Shown here in pieces: positions 28,963-38,023 of a stretch of 64,000 nucleotides of DNA (the stretch's first letter is position 1; every line of letters begins with the position of its first letter). The notes beneath the pieces are model-generated. The model did not search any database and was not told the DNA's origin. It saw nothing but the letters and a program-made list of their open reading frames with translations. A program made the translations under genes and the position numbers. Where the stretch lies: positions 868,001 to 932,000 of the forward strand of contig NZ_CP110636.1 of assembly GCF_026153355.1 (NCBI RefSeq), read 5' to 3'. This DNA comes from Streptomyces endophytica (GTDB lineage Bacteria > Actinomycetota > Actinomycetes > Streptomycetales > Streptomycetaceae).

Positions 28963-30396
28963 ATGAATTTTCCGAAATGGAGCCGGCGCCGGGTCCTCGC
29001 CGGTCTCGGCAGCGTGCCGCTGGCGGCCGCGGCAGGGGTGCCGGCGCGCGGCCGGGAGGGTCCCGGAGCACCGGGTCAGGAGCCGGGCGGCCGGCGGACC
29101 ACCCTGCTGCGCGGCGCCGACCTGGTGCTGACCATGGACCCGGAGCTCGGCGACGGCCCGCTGGGCACGCTGGAGGACGGCGTCGACGTCCTGCTCCAGG
29201 ACGGCGCGGTCGCCGCGGTCGGCCGGACGCTCGACGCGCCCGCCGGCGCCCGGGTCATGGACGCCGGCGGGAAGCTCGTTCTGCCCGGCTTCGTCGATCT
29301 GCACAACCACCTGTGGCAGTCGAGCATCCGCGGCGGCTGCTCGGCCCAGGACCTGTACGGCTGGCTGGCCGGCTGCAACCGCGCCGCCCTGCCGAAGATC
29401 GACGCCCAGGACATGTACCGCTTCGTCCACCTCGCCGCCCTCGACGCCCTCCAGGCGGGCGTCACCACGCTCGTCGACTGGGTCCACCCCATCCCGTACG
29501 ACACCAGCGAGCGCTACGTCCGGGCGCTGGACGACGCCGGCCTGCGGTTCGTCTACGCCGCCACCCAGGGCGCCGCCGACCTCGACCTCGTCCCCCGGGT
29601 CAAGAAGGACTTCCTGGACCCGCTGCCGCTGGCCTCCGCGCAGGTGTCGGTGCACGCCGGGATGTCCGCCCGCAAGGAGCTGAGGCAGTTCCACGAGCTC
29701 GCCCGGGACCTCGGGGTGATGCTCAACTCCCACGTCCTGGAACACCGCGGCGACCGCAAGGACGACCCGATCCGCGCGCTGCGCGAGACCGGTGCGTTCG
29801 GGCCGGACCTGCTGATGAACCACGCGATCCACCTCACCGACGAGGAGATCGCGCTGACCGGCGCCCACGACGTCCGGGTCGCCCACTGCCCGCTCAGCAA
29901 CATGCGGCTGGCGTCCGGCATCATGCCGCTGCCGGCCCTGCACCGGCACGGCGTACGGGCCGGGCTGGGGCACGACGGCGGCACCAACGACACCTCGGAC
30001 ATGTTCAACGTGATGAAGGCGGCGGTCGGCCTCCAGCGGGCCCGGCACGAGGACGCGTCGGTCCACCCGACGATCCCGGCGGTGCTGCGGATGGCGACGC
30101 TGGGCGGCGCGGAGTGCATCGGCATGGCGGACCGGGTCGGGTCGCTGACACCGGGCAAGCGCGCCGACGTCGTCGTCCTGGACCCCGGCACGCTCAACTT
30201 CGCCCCGCGCTTCGACTGGACCAGCCAGATCGTGCTCAACGGCCAGCCGCCGAACGTCAGCGAGGTCTTCGTCGACGGCCACCTCCGCAAACACCGGGGC
30301 CGGCTGGTCCACGTCGACCCGTCCCACGTCGTCCAGGAGGCGGAACGGGCGGCGGCCCGCGTACGGGCGGCGACCCACGCGCAGGGGGCGGCCTGA
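28963..30396 (+). CDS. Amidohydrolase family protein with Tat-type signal
   Basis: 477 residues from the ATG at 28963, chosen because it starts just before SRRRVLAGLGSVPLAAAAGV, a twin-arginine-like signal. An earlier in-frame ATG exists at 28915. The mature part is a metal-dependent amidohydrolase: HNH in the first strand (VDLHNHLW), a later His in NSHVLEH, and the metal-binding Asp in GLGHDGGTND. The closest families I recall are cytosine/guanine deaminases and the chlorohydrolases AtzA/TrzN. A Tat signal on such an enzyme is unusual. The substrate cannot be read from the sequence. It is convergent with the phosphatase gene that ends 53 bases away. Confidence 0.82.
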   Translation: MNFPKWSRRRVLAGLGSVPLAAAAGVPARGREGPGAPGQEPGGRRTTLLRGADLVLTMDPELGDGPLGTLEDGVDVLLQDGAVAAVGRTLDAPAGARVMDAGGKLVLPGFVDLHNHLWQSSIRGGCSAQDLYGWLAGCNRAALPKIDAQDMYRFVHLAALDALQAGVTTLVDWVHPIPYDTSERYVRALDDAGLRFVYAATQGAADLDLVPRVKKDFLDPLPLASAQVSVHAGMSARKELRQFHELARDLGVMLNSHVLEHRGDRKDDPIRALRETGAFGPDLLMNHAIHLTDEEIALTGAHDVRVAHCPLSNMRLASGIMPLPALHRHGVRAGLGHDGGTNDTSDMFNVMKAAVGLQRARHEDASVHPTIPAVLRMATLGGAECIGMADRVGSLTPGKRADVVVLDPGTLNFAPRFDWTSQIVLNGQPPNVSEVFVDGHLRKHRGRLVHVDPSHVVQEAERAAARVRAATHAQGAA

Positions 30397-30449
30397 GCGG
30401 GTGGCGGTGAACGTACCCCCCGCCCCGGCCCCGGGGGTGCGTACGCCCC

Positions 30450-33132
30450 TCAGAAGAGGCTCAGCAACGCCTCCGTCGGGTCGATCGCCGTGGATTCGCC
30501 GTCGGGCAGGGCGAGTTCGAACCAGACCGTCTTGCCGCGCGGGGTGCGGCGGCTGCCCCAGCCCTCGCTCAGCAGGCCGACGAGCTGCAGCCCGCGGCCG
30601 CCCTCGTCGGTGTCGCGGGCGCGGCGGCGGCGCGGCTGGGCGAGGTCGGCGTCCCAGACCTCGCAGACCAGCGTGCGGTCCAGCAGCAGCCGCACCCGGA
30701 TCTCGCCGTGGCCGTGCCGCAGCGCATTGGTCACCAGCTCGCTGACCAGTAGTTCCGTGGTGTCGACCAGGTCCTGCAGGCCCCAGTCGGTCAGCTGGTC
30801 GCGGGCCAGTTCGCGGGCCCGGGCCACCGAGCGGGCCTCCGGCGCGAGGCTCCAGTCGCCCACCGCGTCCTTGGGCAGCCCGTGCACCCGCGCCATCAGC
30901 AGCGCGATGTCGTCCTCGCCGTGCGAGGTGTCCAGGGCGCTGAGCACGTGGTCGCAGGCGTCCTCCAGCGGGCGGTCGGCGCCCGACAGCGCCCGGCGGA
31001 ACGCCTGCAGCCCCTCGTCCAGCGGGTGTTCGCGGGACTCGACCAGGCCGTCGGTGTACAGCGCGAGCAGCGCCCCGTCCGGCAGTTCGACCTCGATCTC
31101 CTCGAACGGTTCGCCGCCCACCCCCAGCGGCATCCCCGGCGGTACGTCGAGCAGCAGCGCGTCCTCGCCCTCCTCGACGACCACGGGCGGCAGGTGCCCG
31201 GCGTTGGCGAACGTGGCGCGCCGGGTGACCGGGTCGTAGACGGCGTAGACGCAGGTGGCGAGGTAGACCTCGGAGAGGTCGGCGGTACGGGCGGAGCGCC
31301 TCGGCTCCGGGGCGGAGGCGGCGGCGCCCGAACGGCCCCGCGGGTCCCGGCCCTTGGTGCGGCCGTCGCCGCCGCCGCCGAGCCCGCGGGCGATCTCGTC
31401 CAGCGCGGAGAGCACCTCGGCCGGTTCCAGGTCCAGCAGGGCCAGCGTCCGTACGGCGGTGCGGAGTTCGCCCATGGCCACGGCGGCGCGCAGTCCGCGG
31501 CCCATGACGTCGCCGACAACCAACGCGGTGCGGTGACCGGGGAGTTCGATGACGTCGAACCAGTCGCCGCCGACTTCGGTGGCGGTGGTGCCGGGGAGGT
31601 AGCGGCAGGCGATGTCGAGGCCGGCCGCCTCCGGATCGCCCGGCGGCAGCAGACTGCGCTGCAATATCAGGGCGCGTTCGTGTTCGCGGCGGTAGAGGCG
31701 GGCGTTGTCGATGCAGACCGCGGCGCGCGCGGCGAGTTCGACGGCGAGTGCGGTGTCGCGTTCGCCGAACGGTTCGCTGCCCTTCGTGCGGGAGAACTGC
31801 ACCAGCCCGACGACGGTGTCCCGGGCGACCATCGGAACGGCGAGGGTGGAGTGCACCACGGCGCCCATCCCCGGCCCGTCGTCGCTCTCCCGGCCGGGGA
31901 CGATCTGGGCCCGGGCGGTGCGCAGGGCTCCGGCGCAGGGGGAGTTGAACGGGTAGCGGTGAACGGCGCCGACCGCGACCGGGCCCGGTGCGTCCTGCGA
32001 ATCGCAGCAGGGGCCCCGGCGAGCGGGGCGTCGGAGACGGCGCTGGCGAAGGCGACCCGGCGGAGCTCGGCGCTGCCGTCGCTGGTGCCGGGTGGTGCCT
32101 CGTCGCCGGAGAGCAGGCCCTGGTAGAGGTCCACGGAGGCCAGGTCGCAGAACTGGGGGACGGCGACGTCGAGGAGGGTGCGGGCGGTGGTCTCCAGGTC
32201 GAGGGAGTTGCCTATCCGGGCGCCGGCCTCGTTCAGCAGGGCGAGGTTGCGGCGGGCGTTGGCGGCCTCGCGCTCGGCCCGGCGCCGGCCGGTGACGTCG
32301 GCGGCGAGCGCGGCGACGCCGATGGGGCGGCCGCTGGCGCCGTGCAGCCGGTAGAGCGAGATCGACCAGCGGCGGCGCTCGTCCTCGCCGGGTACCGCGC
32401 CGACCAGTTGCATTTCGGTGACCGGTTCGCCGGTGTCCAGGACGCGGCGCAGTGCCACGGTCATCCGCTCGGCCTCCGGGCGGGGCAGGAAGTCGTACGG
32501 GGTGCAGCCGCGGTACTTGCTCGCCGGGCCGCCGAAGACCGTGGCGAAGCGTTCGTTGACGCGCAGCAGCTTCAGGTCCGTGCCGAACAGGGTGAAGCCC
32601 ATGGGGGATTGACCGAAAACGGCCTGCGAGGCGGCGAGGTCGGTCTCGATGCCGCGCAGTGCCCGGACGTCGACGACGACGCAGACCGCGGCGCGTTCGC
32701 CCTCCTCGTTGCGGGAGGGCATGACGTAGATCTCGGCGAGCCCGTCGGCCGGTCCGTCCTCGTTCCGGTGGTAGGGCACCAGGCCGGTCCACTCCCGGCC
32801 GTCGAGGATCTCGGAGACCTTGCGGCGCCCGGTTTCCCGCAACTCGCTGGGTACGAAGGCCGCTACGGGGTCCTTGCCGAGGGCGTAGCGGGCGGGATGC
32901 CGAGCATCTGCTCGGCGCGCTCGCTCCACTGGTCGATGCGTCCGTCGGGTCCGAGGGAGAAGGAGGCCACCCGGATGTAGTCGTAGATCGATCCGGGGCG
33001 GCTGCTCTGCCAGACGGGCGGGCCCTGCGTTTCGCGCGCGTGCGGGCGGGCACCTGGGTCGCCGGGGCCGTCCACACCGCCCCGACCCTCGGCCTGCGCG
33101 GGTTCTGCCCCGCCAGATGACATCTCGCTCAC
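30450..33132 (-). CDS. PAS-GAF-SpoIIE (PP2C) phosphatase with ATPase tail, frame broken twice
   Basis: Likely start GTG at 33132 (GGAGGGG upstream). Three frames must be joined, with single-base losses near 32893 (EQMLGIP / ARYALGKDP) and 32012 (APLAGAP / CCDSQDAPG, in a C run). The assembled protein has about 890 residues. It contains two PAS-like regions (about 40-330), a GAF domain (about 350-520), a SpoIIE/PP2C domain with GGDWFD and YTDGLVE, and a C-terminal HATPase domain with ELVTNALRHG and DEGGRGLQLV. Such proteins act in partner-switching control of sigma factors: the phosphatase removes phosphate from anti-sigma antagonists, and the ATPase part resembles anti-sigma kinases. Confidence 0.88.
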
Positions 33133-33244
33133 GAGCCCCGTCCCCTCCAGCTCATCGTGCCCGGACCGGACCACCCTGAGTATCCAGCACCTCGGCTATC
33201 CGGAACACGGTCTTCACGATCACAGCACAGTCTCGATCGCAGGC

Positions 33245-33263
33245 CATCGACAAAATGTCGATG
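33245..33263. promoter_or_regulatory. Perfect 19-base palindrome, possible operator
   Basis: CATCGAC-AAAAT-GTCGATG has seven-base arms around an AT-rich centre. It lies about 110 bases upstream of the SpoIIE phosphatase start and just past the stop codon of the neighbouring ATPase gene. The short arms and AT core look like a dimeric repressor site and not a terminator. Confidence 0.45.
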
Positions 33264-33294
33264 AAATGGCAACGATCAGGACCCCACCTGTCTC

Positions 33295-33756
33295 CTAACC
33301 AGCCACCGACAGCTCGAACCACACTGTCTTGCCACTCTTTCCGCGACGGGTCCCCCAGCGCCGCGAACTGCAGGCGACCAGCTGCAATCCGCGTCCCCCC
33401 TCGTCGTCGGGGGCGGCGGTGCGCTCCTGCGGCGGGTCGGGCAGCGGATCGGAGACCTCGACGAGGAGCTCGCCGGCGCTCAGCAGGACCATGCGCACCC
33501 CGATCGGTCCGGTGGCATGGCGCAGGGAGTTGGTGACGAGCTCGCTGACGAGGAGTACGGCCATGTCGGCGGCGCCGTTCAGGCCCCAGTCGTTGAGCAC
33601 CCGGCGGACGACGGTGCGGGCGGTGCGCACGGCGCCCGGATCGGCCGGGAAGCTCCATTCGGCGATCGGTGAGCCGGTGGCCCTGCCGCGCTTGCGGACG
33701 TGGTCGGTGCCGGGTGCCGGGGCGCCTTCCGCTGCGCTGTCGCTCACGCCGATCAC
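33295..33756 (-). CDS. Stand-alone histidine-kinase-like ATPase (anti-sigma type)
   Basis: About 153 residues. The HATPase fold shows an N-box (SELVTNSLRHA), a G1 box (DDEGGRGLQLV) and a final WGTRRGKSGKTVWFELS. Actinomycete proteins of this kind are mostly uncharacterised RsbW-like kinases that bind and phosphorylate STAS-domain partners. The start is uncertain: GTG codons at 33756 and 33747 are both possible, and the frame stays open to 33852. It is on the same strand as, and upstream of, the SpoIIE phosphatase, so the pair may form one partner-switching module. Confidence 0.82.
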   Translation of the reverse strand: MIGVSDSAAEGAPAPGTDHVRKRGRATGSPIAEWSFPADPGAVRTARTVVRRVLNDWGLNGAADMAVLLVSELVTNSLRHATGPIGVRMVLLSAGELLVEVSDPLPDPPQERTAAPDDEGGRGLQLVACSSRRWGTRRGKSGKTVWFELSVAG

Positions 33757-33813
33757 ATCCCAGCCGAGGCATCCAGTCGGAGTACCCGCATTCAAGGGCT
33801 CAATCAGGACATA

Positions 33814-33825
33814 CCCGATATCGGG
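33814..33825. promoter_or_regulatory. 12-base palindrome upstream of the ATPase gene
   Basis: CCCGATATCGGG is perfectly self-complementary and lies 58-69 bases upstream of the likely start codon. It is in the right place for an operator but matches no site I can name. Confidence 0.3.
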
Positions 33826-34047
33826 GGTCGAGTACCGCCCGCAACCGTGCACTGTGCCGCAAATGGCGCATATGTCTGCAGTGATGTGAGAGAGGCCTGG
33901 TGGGCGGGCATGCGTGCGCAGCGGAGGGGCCGCGCTACGCCGGGCGCACCGGGCGGCGGACGGACGACCGCACGCCCTCAGGGGCCCGCTCGGCGGCGTC
34001 CCTCAGGGGCCCGCCCAGCGGCGTACGGCGCGGGGTCCGGTCCGCGC

Positions 34048-34472
34048 TCAGCGGCGTACGCCCGGCACCCCGGCAGCCGTGGCGGCCAGCCGTCGCATCG
34101 CCTCGGCGACCGCCGGCCGGTCCTGGTCCAGCCAGTCGACCTGCTCTTCCTCCCGGGCCGCAGCCAGCGCAGCTCGTCGTGGTCCTCAAGCGGCTGCGGC
34201 ACCCCGGACACCAGCCGCGCCGTCCACACCTGGAGGACGTAGCCGGGCCGCAGTACCCACTCCCCCGGGATGCGGTCCCCGATCTCGGTCTCGACGCCGA
34301 GCTCCTCGCGCAGCTCGCGCTCCAGCGCCCGCTCGGGCGTCTCGCCGTCCTCGACCTTGCCGCCGGGCAGCTCCCAGCGGCCGGCCAGCGCGGGCGGTGC
34401 GCTGCGTCGGGCGGCCAGCAGCCGTCCGCCTTCGCACACCGCTCCGCCCACCACTACGCGCACCGTCGTCAT
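34048..34472 (-). CDS. Nudix hydrolase (MutT type), frame broken once
   Basis: The N-terminal 100 residues are intact, from the ATG at 34472. The Nudix box is complete (GKVEDGETPERALERELREE), preceded by WELPG. After LRWLRPG near base 34154 one base is missing in CCCGGG. The restored frame reads EEEQVDWLDQDRPAVAEAM and stops at 34048, for about 141 residues in all. Small MutT-type Nudix proteins hydrolyse oxidised or surplus nucleoside triphosphates. It is not obviously in an operon. Confidence 0.85.
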
Positions 34473-34479
34473 GCGCGGC

Positions 34480-34485
34480 AGCCTA
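34480..34485 (-). promoter_or_regulatory. Nudix gene -10 element, leaderless start
   Basis: TAGGCT lies seven bases before the ATG, identical in sequence and spacing to mshB. No ribosome site is present. Confidence 0.55.
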
Positions 34486-34522
34486 CGTCCCCCGTCCTCG
34501 TCCCGCTTCTGCGCGGCGTCCC

Positions 34523-34702
34523 TCAGGTCGCCGCGCGATCGACCTTCTCGACCACGTAAAGCCGCTGGTTGCCCCGGGTATCGAGCCGATCGGCCACCCG
34601 CTCCGCCTCCGCTCGGGTGGCATAACGGCCCACGCGATACCGGTTGCCGCCTTCGTCCTGGCGGATGACGAGCCAGGGCAGCACGGCCCCGTTGTCGGTC
34701 AT
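34523..34702 (-). CDS. Small SPOR-like domain protein (59 residues)
   Basis: ATG after GGAGGGGCGCA. The sequence contains WLVIRQDEGGNRYRVGRYAT followed by RAEAERVADRLD, which is one SPOR-like repeat (beta-hairpin, helix, strand ending LYVVEKV). It has no signal peptide or membrane anchor, so unlike classical SPOR proteins it is probably cytoplasmic. Very short stand-alone proteins of this type are common in Streptomyces and uncharacterised. It lies 50 bases upstream of the Nudix gene, on the same strand. Confidence 0.8.
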   Translation of the reverse strand: MTDNGAVLPWLVIRQDEGGNRYRVGRYATRAEAERVADRLDTRGNQRLYVVEKVDRAAT

Positions 34703-34965
34703 TGCGCCCCTCCGTCCGCCGCACAGCGCGCCGTGACGCGCCCCTCGTCTGCTGATGCCGAAATCGCAATCCGCATATGCCCGAGCGTACGCCCGACCTT
34801 TACGCACCGGATATGGAATTACACAAAGAGATACCGAACCGGCCACCCGCGGGCCCCGGCGTACCGGAGGCGGCCCGCGAGTGGCCGGTGCGGCCCGAAC
34901 GACTCGGGCACGTGTGGTGGGGAGGGGGTGACCCGGCGCGGGCCACCCCGAGGGAAGCGGATCCC

Positions 34966-36681
34966 TTACGCCCCCACGGGCGCCTTGGTCCCTTCGGCCG
35001 CTCCCGTCCCGTCGGCCTCTCCGGCCTCGTCGGCCGCACGGCTCTCGGCGGCGAGCTCGTCCTCGACCGTCACCAGGGACGGGTTGCGCCAGGCGCTGCG
35101 CACGCCCCAGTAGTAGAAGGCGAGCGCGATCACGGCGACCAGGAGGATGTCCCAGCCCTCGGGCAGGTAGCCCTTGCCGCCGAAGTCCTTGCCGCCCAGG
35201 TAGGAGACGGCGGCCATGACCAGCAGATACGCCACCATCCAGGCACCGGCCTTCAGGTGCGGGAGCAGCCCGGCCCACGGCTTGCGGCCCTGGGTGAGCG
35301 GCTTGCCGATCTCGTACCAGGCCCAGACGGGCAGGCCGACGGCCATGATCAGGATGACCTTGCCGGTCAGCGGCCAGCGGCCCCAGTAGAGGACCAGCGA
35401 GCCGAAGATCATCGCGATCGGGGCGATGACCGGCATGGCGCGCAGCTTGACCGGGCGCTTGAGGTCCGGCGACAGCCGGCGCAGCGACATCACGGCGACC
35501 GGGCCGGTGATGTACGAGATGACCGTGGCGACCGAAACGATCTCGGCCAGCGAGCCCCAGCCGCGGAAGACCGCGAGGAAGAGGAACGCGATCACGAGGT
35601 TGAGCAGCAGTGCCGGGCGCGGCACACCGGTCTTCTTGTCCACCTTGCCGAAGACGCCGGGCAGGTGGCCGTTCTCCTGCACGCCCTGGATCATGCGCGA
35701 GGTGGTGGCGGCGTAGATCATGCCGGTGCCGGACGGCGAGACGAAGGCGTCCGCGTAGAGCAGCAGCGCGAGCCAGTTCAGGCCCCAGGCCACGGCCAGG
35801 TCGGCGAGCGGGGAGTTGAAGCCGAGACCGGCCCAGCCGCCGGTGGCGCCCAGCTTGTCGCCGGGGACCGCCATCAGGAACGCGACCTGCAGCGCCACGT
35901 AGATGACCAGCGCGATGATGATCGACGAAACGACGGCCTTGGGCAGCGACTTGCCGGGGTTGCGGGCCTCGGCGGCGAGGTTCAGCGGGGACTGGAAGCC
36001 GTTGTAGGCCCAGACGATGCCGGAGACCGCGACGGCGGTGAAGACCGAGCTCCAGCCGTTGGGGGTGAAGCCGCCGTGGTGCACGATGTTGCCGGTGTCG
36101 AAGTGCGCCAGCATCAGGGCGCTGGCGGTCAGCACCGGGACGACGACCTTGAAGACCGTGATCGCGGTGTTGGTCTTCGCGAACAGCGAGATCGCGAACC
36201 AGTTGAGGAAGAAGTAGAAGATCAGCAGGATGCTGGCGAGCCCGACGCCGGAGCCGGTCAGCTCCTTGCCGTCGTAGAGCGCCTGCGCCCAGCCGAAGTC
36301 CCACGAGCTCATGTACTGGACGGAGGCGGTGGCCTCGCCGGGGATGACCGAGACGATGGCGATCCAGTTGGCCCACGCGGCGAGATAGCCGGCGAGCGAG
36401 CCGTGCGAGTACTGGCCGTAACGGACCATGCCGCCGGCCTTCGGGAACATCGCGCCGAGCTCGGAGTAGGTCAGGGCGATGGTGAGTGCGACCAGCGCGC
36501 CGATGATCCAGGCGACGATCGCGGCCGGTCCCGCGATGGCGGCGGCCCGCTCGGCCCCGAAGAGCCAGCCGGAACCGATGATGGACCCGAGACCCGTGGC
36601 GGTCAGGGCGATGGTCCCGAGGGACCGACGGTAATGCGAGTGCGAACCCTGCTCCGCACCCGGGGTTTTCGTCGTGCTCAC
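34966..36681 (-). CDS. APC family amino acid permease
   Basis: 571 residues from GTG at 36681 (GGAGACC upstream). Twelve or more membrane spans are visible. The first carries the APC substrate-site pattern LTATGLGSIIGSGWLFG. The last 35 residues are acidic and cytoplasmic. It should be a proton-coupled amino acid or amine importer; the substrate is not predictable. It faces a 590-base gap holding a repeat array. No partner genes are nearby. Confidence 0.9.
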   Translation of the reverse strand: MSTTKTPGAEQGSHSHYRRSLGTIALTATGLGSIIGSGWLFGAERAAAIAGPAAIVAWIIGALVALTIALTYSELGAMFPKAGGMVRYGQYSHGSLAGYLAAWANWIAIVSVIPGEATASVQYMSSWDFGWAQALYDGKELTGSGVGLASILLIFYFFLNWFAISLFAKTNTAITVFKVVVPVLTASALMLAHFDTGNIVHHGGFTPNGWSSVFTAVAVSGIVWAYNGFQSPLNLAAEARNPGKSLPKAVVSSIIIALVIYVALQVAFLMAVPGDKLGATGGWAGLGFNSPLADLAVAWGLNWLALLLYADAFVSPSGTGMIYAATTSRMIQGVQENGHLPGVFGKVDKKTGVPRPALLLNLVIAFLFLAVFRGWGSLAEIVSVATVISYITGPVAVMSLRRLSPDLKRPVKLRAMPVIAPIAMIFGSLVLYWGRWPLTGKVILIMAVGLPVWAWYEIGKPLTQGRKPWAGLLPHLKAGAWMVAYLLVMAAVSYLGGKDFGGKGYLPEGWDILLVAVIALAFYYWGVRSAWRNPSLVTVEDELAAESRAADEAGEADGTGAAEGTKAPVGA

Positions 36682-36914
36682 GTGCTGGTCTCCTGGTCTT
36701 CCCCCGTGCCGTGCACAAACTTCGCCATCGTAAGAGCGAATCCGAAGATCGGATTCCCGCACCCGGCCAAAACAGCCGCCCAGTTGAGGGTCTGTGAGGT
36801 TTGCCACACCAAGATCCGGCCAACGTTTGCCCACACATAAGGACGAAACGGACACCGGACTTGAGGCCGAAAGTAACTACGGATCCCGCAGGGGACGCAG
36901 CCTCGGGCGCGCAC

Positions 36915-37110
36915 GGGGGAAGACCGTCCCGTGGGGAACACCGAGCTTCGGGAAGACCGTGTCCTCGGGGGCGGCGGCCCGTCGGGAAGGCCGTCCCTGA
37001 GGGGTGCCGCCCCGTCGGGAAAACCACCGCCAGAGATGCCGCCCCGTCGGGAACACCGCCCTCAGGGATGCCGCCCCTCAGAGGTGCCGCCCCTCGGGAA
37101 TACCGTCTCC
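36915..37110. repeat. Imperfect tandem repeat array, unit about 33 bases
   Basis: About six degenerate units, each beginning GGGAA-(A/C/G)-ACCG, followed by a CCTGAGGG-like stretch and ending TGCCGCCCCGTC. The clearest units start near 36950, 36984, 37017 and 37049. The array lies upstream of the amino acid permease, on the side of its promoter. Confidence 0.65.
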
Positions 37111-37119
37111 TCCCGGCCC

Positions 37120-37183
37120 GTTGTGGGCCCACAGGGGGCGCGCGCAACCCCTACGGGATCCGTTCGCACCCGCCCTAGGGGTC
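37120..37183. repeat. Intergenic repeat, copy B
   Basis: About 64 bases beginning GTTGTGGGCCC and containing CCCCTACGGGATC and CCCTAGGGG. It aligns with the stretch at 5453-5514 over its whole length with roughly four of five bases identical. ACCCCTA and TAGGGGT form an additional seven-base inverted pair here. Confidence 0.6.
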
Positions 37184-37270
37184 GGCTACTTAACGAGGCA
37201 GGGCCGACGGCTCCATGGAACGGGGCCAGCGGCCCTGCGAACCAGAGGCCCCCAGCCCCGCCCCCGCCCC

Positions 37271-38023
37271 CTACTTCACCGGCAGGTGGTACGCGACCCG
37301 GTAGCGGTCCGCGAGGGTGATGACGTCGGCCGTCTCGACCGGGCGGCCGCCCGCGAAGTACGTCCGCGAGATCACCAGCACCGCATGGCCCGGGACCCCG
37401 CCCAGCGCCATGGCCTCCTCGGCCAGCGCGGGGCGCGCGCCGACCTCCTCGATGACGTTGTCCACCACGACGTCGATGGCCGCCATCCGCTCGACGACGC
37501 CGCGCCCGGCCAGCGGCCCCTCCTCGGGCAGCATCACCGGAGACCGGCCGGTCACCTCCAGCGGCTCCCAGGAGGTCGAGAGCATCGCCGGCTCACCCTC
37601 CGCACGGAAGAGGTAGCGGGTCCGCATCACCCTGCCGCCCGGCGGGATCCGCAGCCGGGCGGCGACCGCCGAACTGGCCGCCTCCTGCTCGCTGCTGGAC
37701 TCCCAGGTGCCGCGCACCCGCTCGTCCGTCTGCTCCTGCCGGAAGGGCGTACATCCACCCACCGCATGGAACCCGACCCGCGCGATCCGCCGCGGCACGG
37801 GCTGCTCGCGCACGTACGTCCCCGACCCCGAGCGGCCCTCGACGAGCCCCTCCGCCATCAGGACCTTGCGGGCCTCCAGGGCGACGGTGTCCGAGACGCC
37901 GTACTCCTCGCGGATCCGGGCCTGGGAGGGGAGGCGGGTGTGCGGCGGCAGCACGCCGTCGACGATCTTCTGGCGCAGGTCACCGGCGACGCGTAGGTAC
38001 GCGGGCTGCTCACCGAAAGGCAC
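37271..38023 (-). CDS. GntR family regulator (HutC/UTRA type)
   Basis: 250 residues from GTG at 38023 (GGGAGGGGC upstream). Residues 1-75 are a GntR winged helix (YLRVAGDLRQKIVDGVLPP, LPSQARIREEYGVS, SGSGTYV). The remaining 165 form a UTRA effector domain (VMRTRYLFRAEGEPAM). The family represses transcription and is released by small ligands. There is no obvious target beside it, since the permease downstream on the same strand is 590 bases away behind a repeat array. Confidence 0.9.
   Translation of the reverse strand: MPFGEQPAYLRVAGDLRQKIVDGVLPPHTRLPSQARIREEYGVSDTVALEARKVLMAEGLVEGRSGSGTYVREQPVPRRIARVGFHAVGGCTPFRQEQTDERVRGTWESSSEQEAASSAVAARLRIPPGGRVMRTRYLFRAEGEPAMLSTSWEPLEVTGRSPVMLPEEGPLAGRGVVERMAAIDVVVDNVIEEVGARPALAEEAMALGGVPGHAVLVISRTYFAGGRPVETADVITLADRYRVAYHLPVK

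Larger units (their letters stand above)
36682..37270. other. Intergenic region with repeat array
   Basis: 589 bases. The part next to 36682 is AT-rich and should hold the permease promoter. The middle (36915-37110) is an imperfect tandem array, and the right end carries a copy of an element also present at 5453-5514. No gene was recognised; apparent open frames here follow the repeats. Confidence 0.6.

Noticed and set aside
36915..37110. CRISPR array at the repeat region upstream of the permease
   Set aside because: Units are degenerate, there are no unique spacers of uniform length, and no cas genes are nearby.
34703..37147. Long minus-strand open frame through the amino acid permease and repeat array
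   Set aside because: Only its last 59 codons (the SPOR-like protein) look real. The rest is a shifted reading of the permease and of the repeat array.
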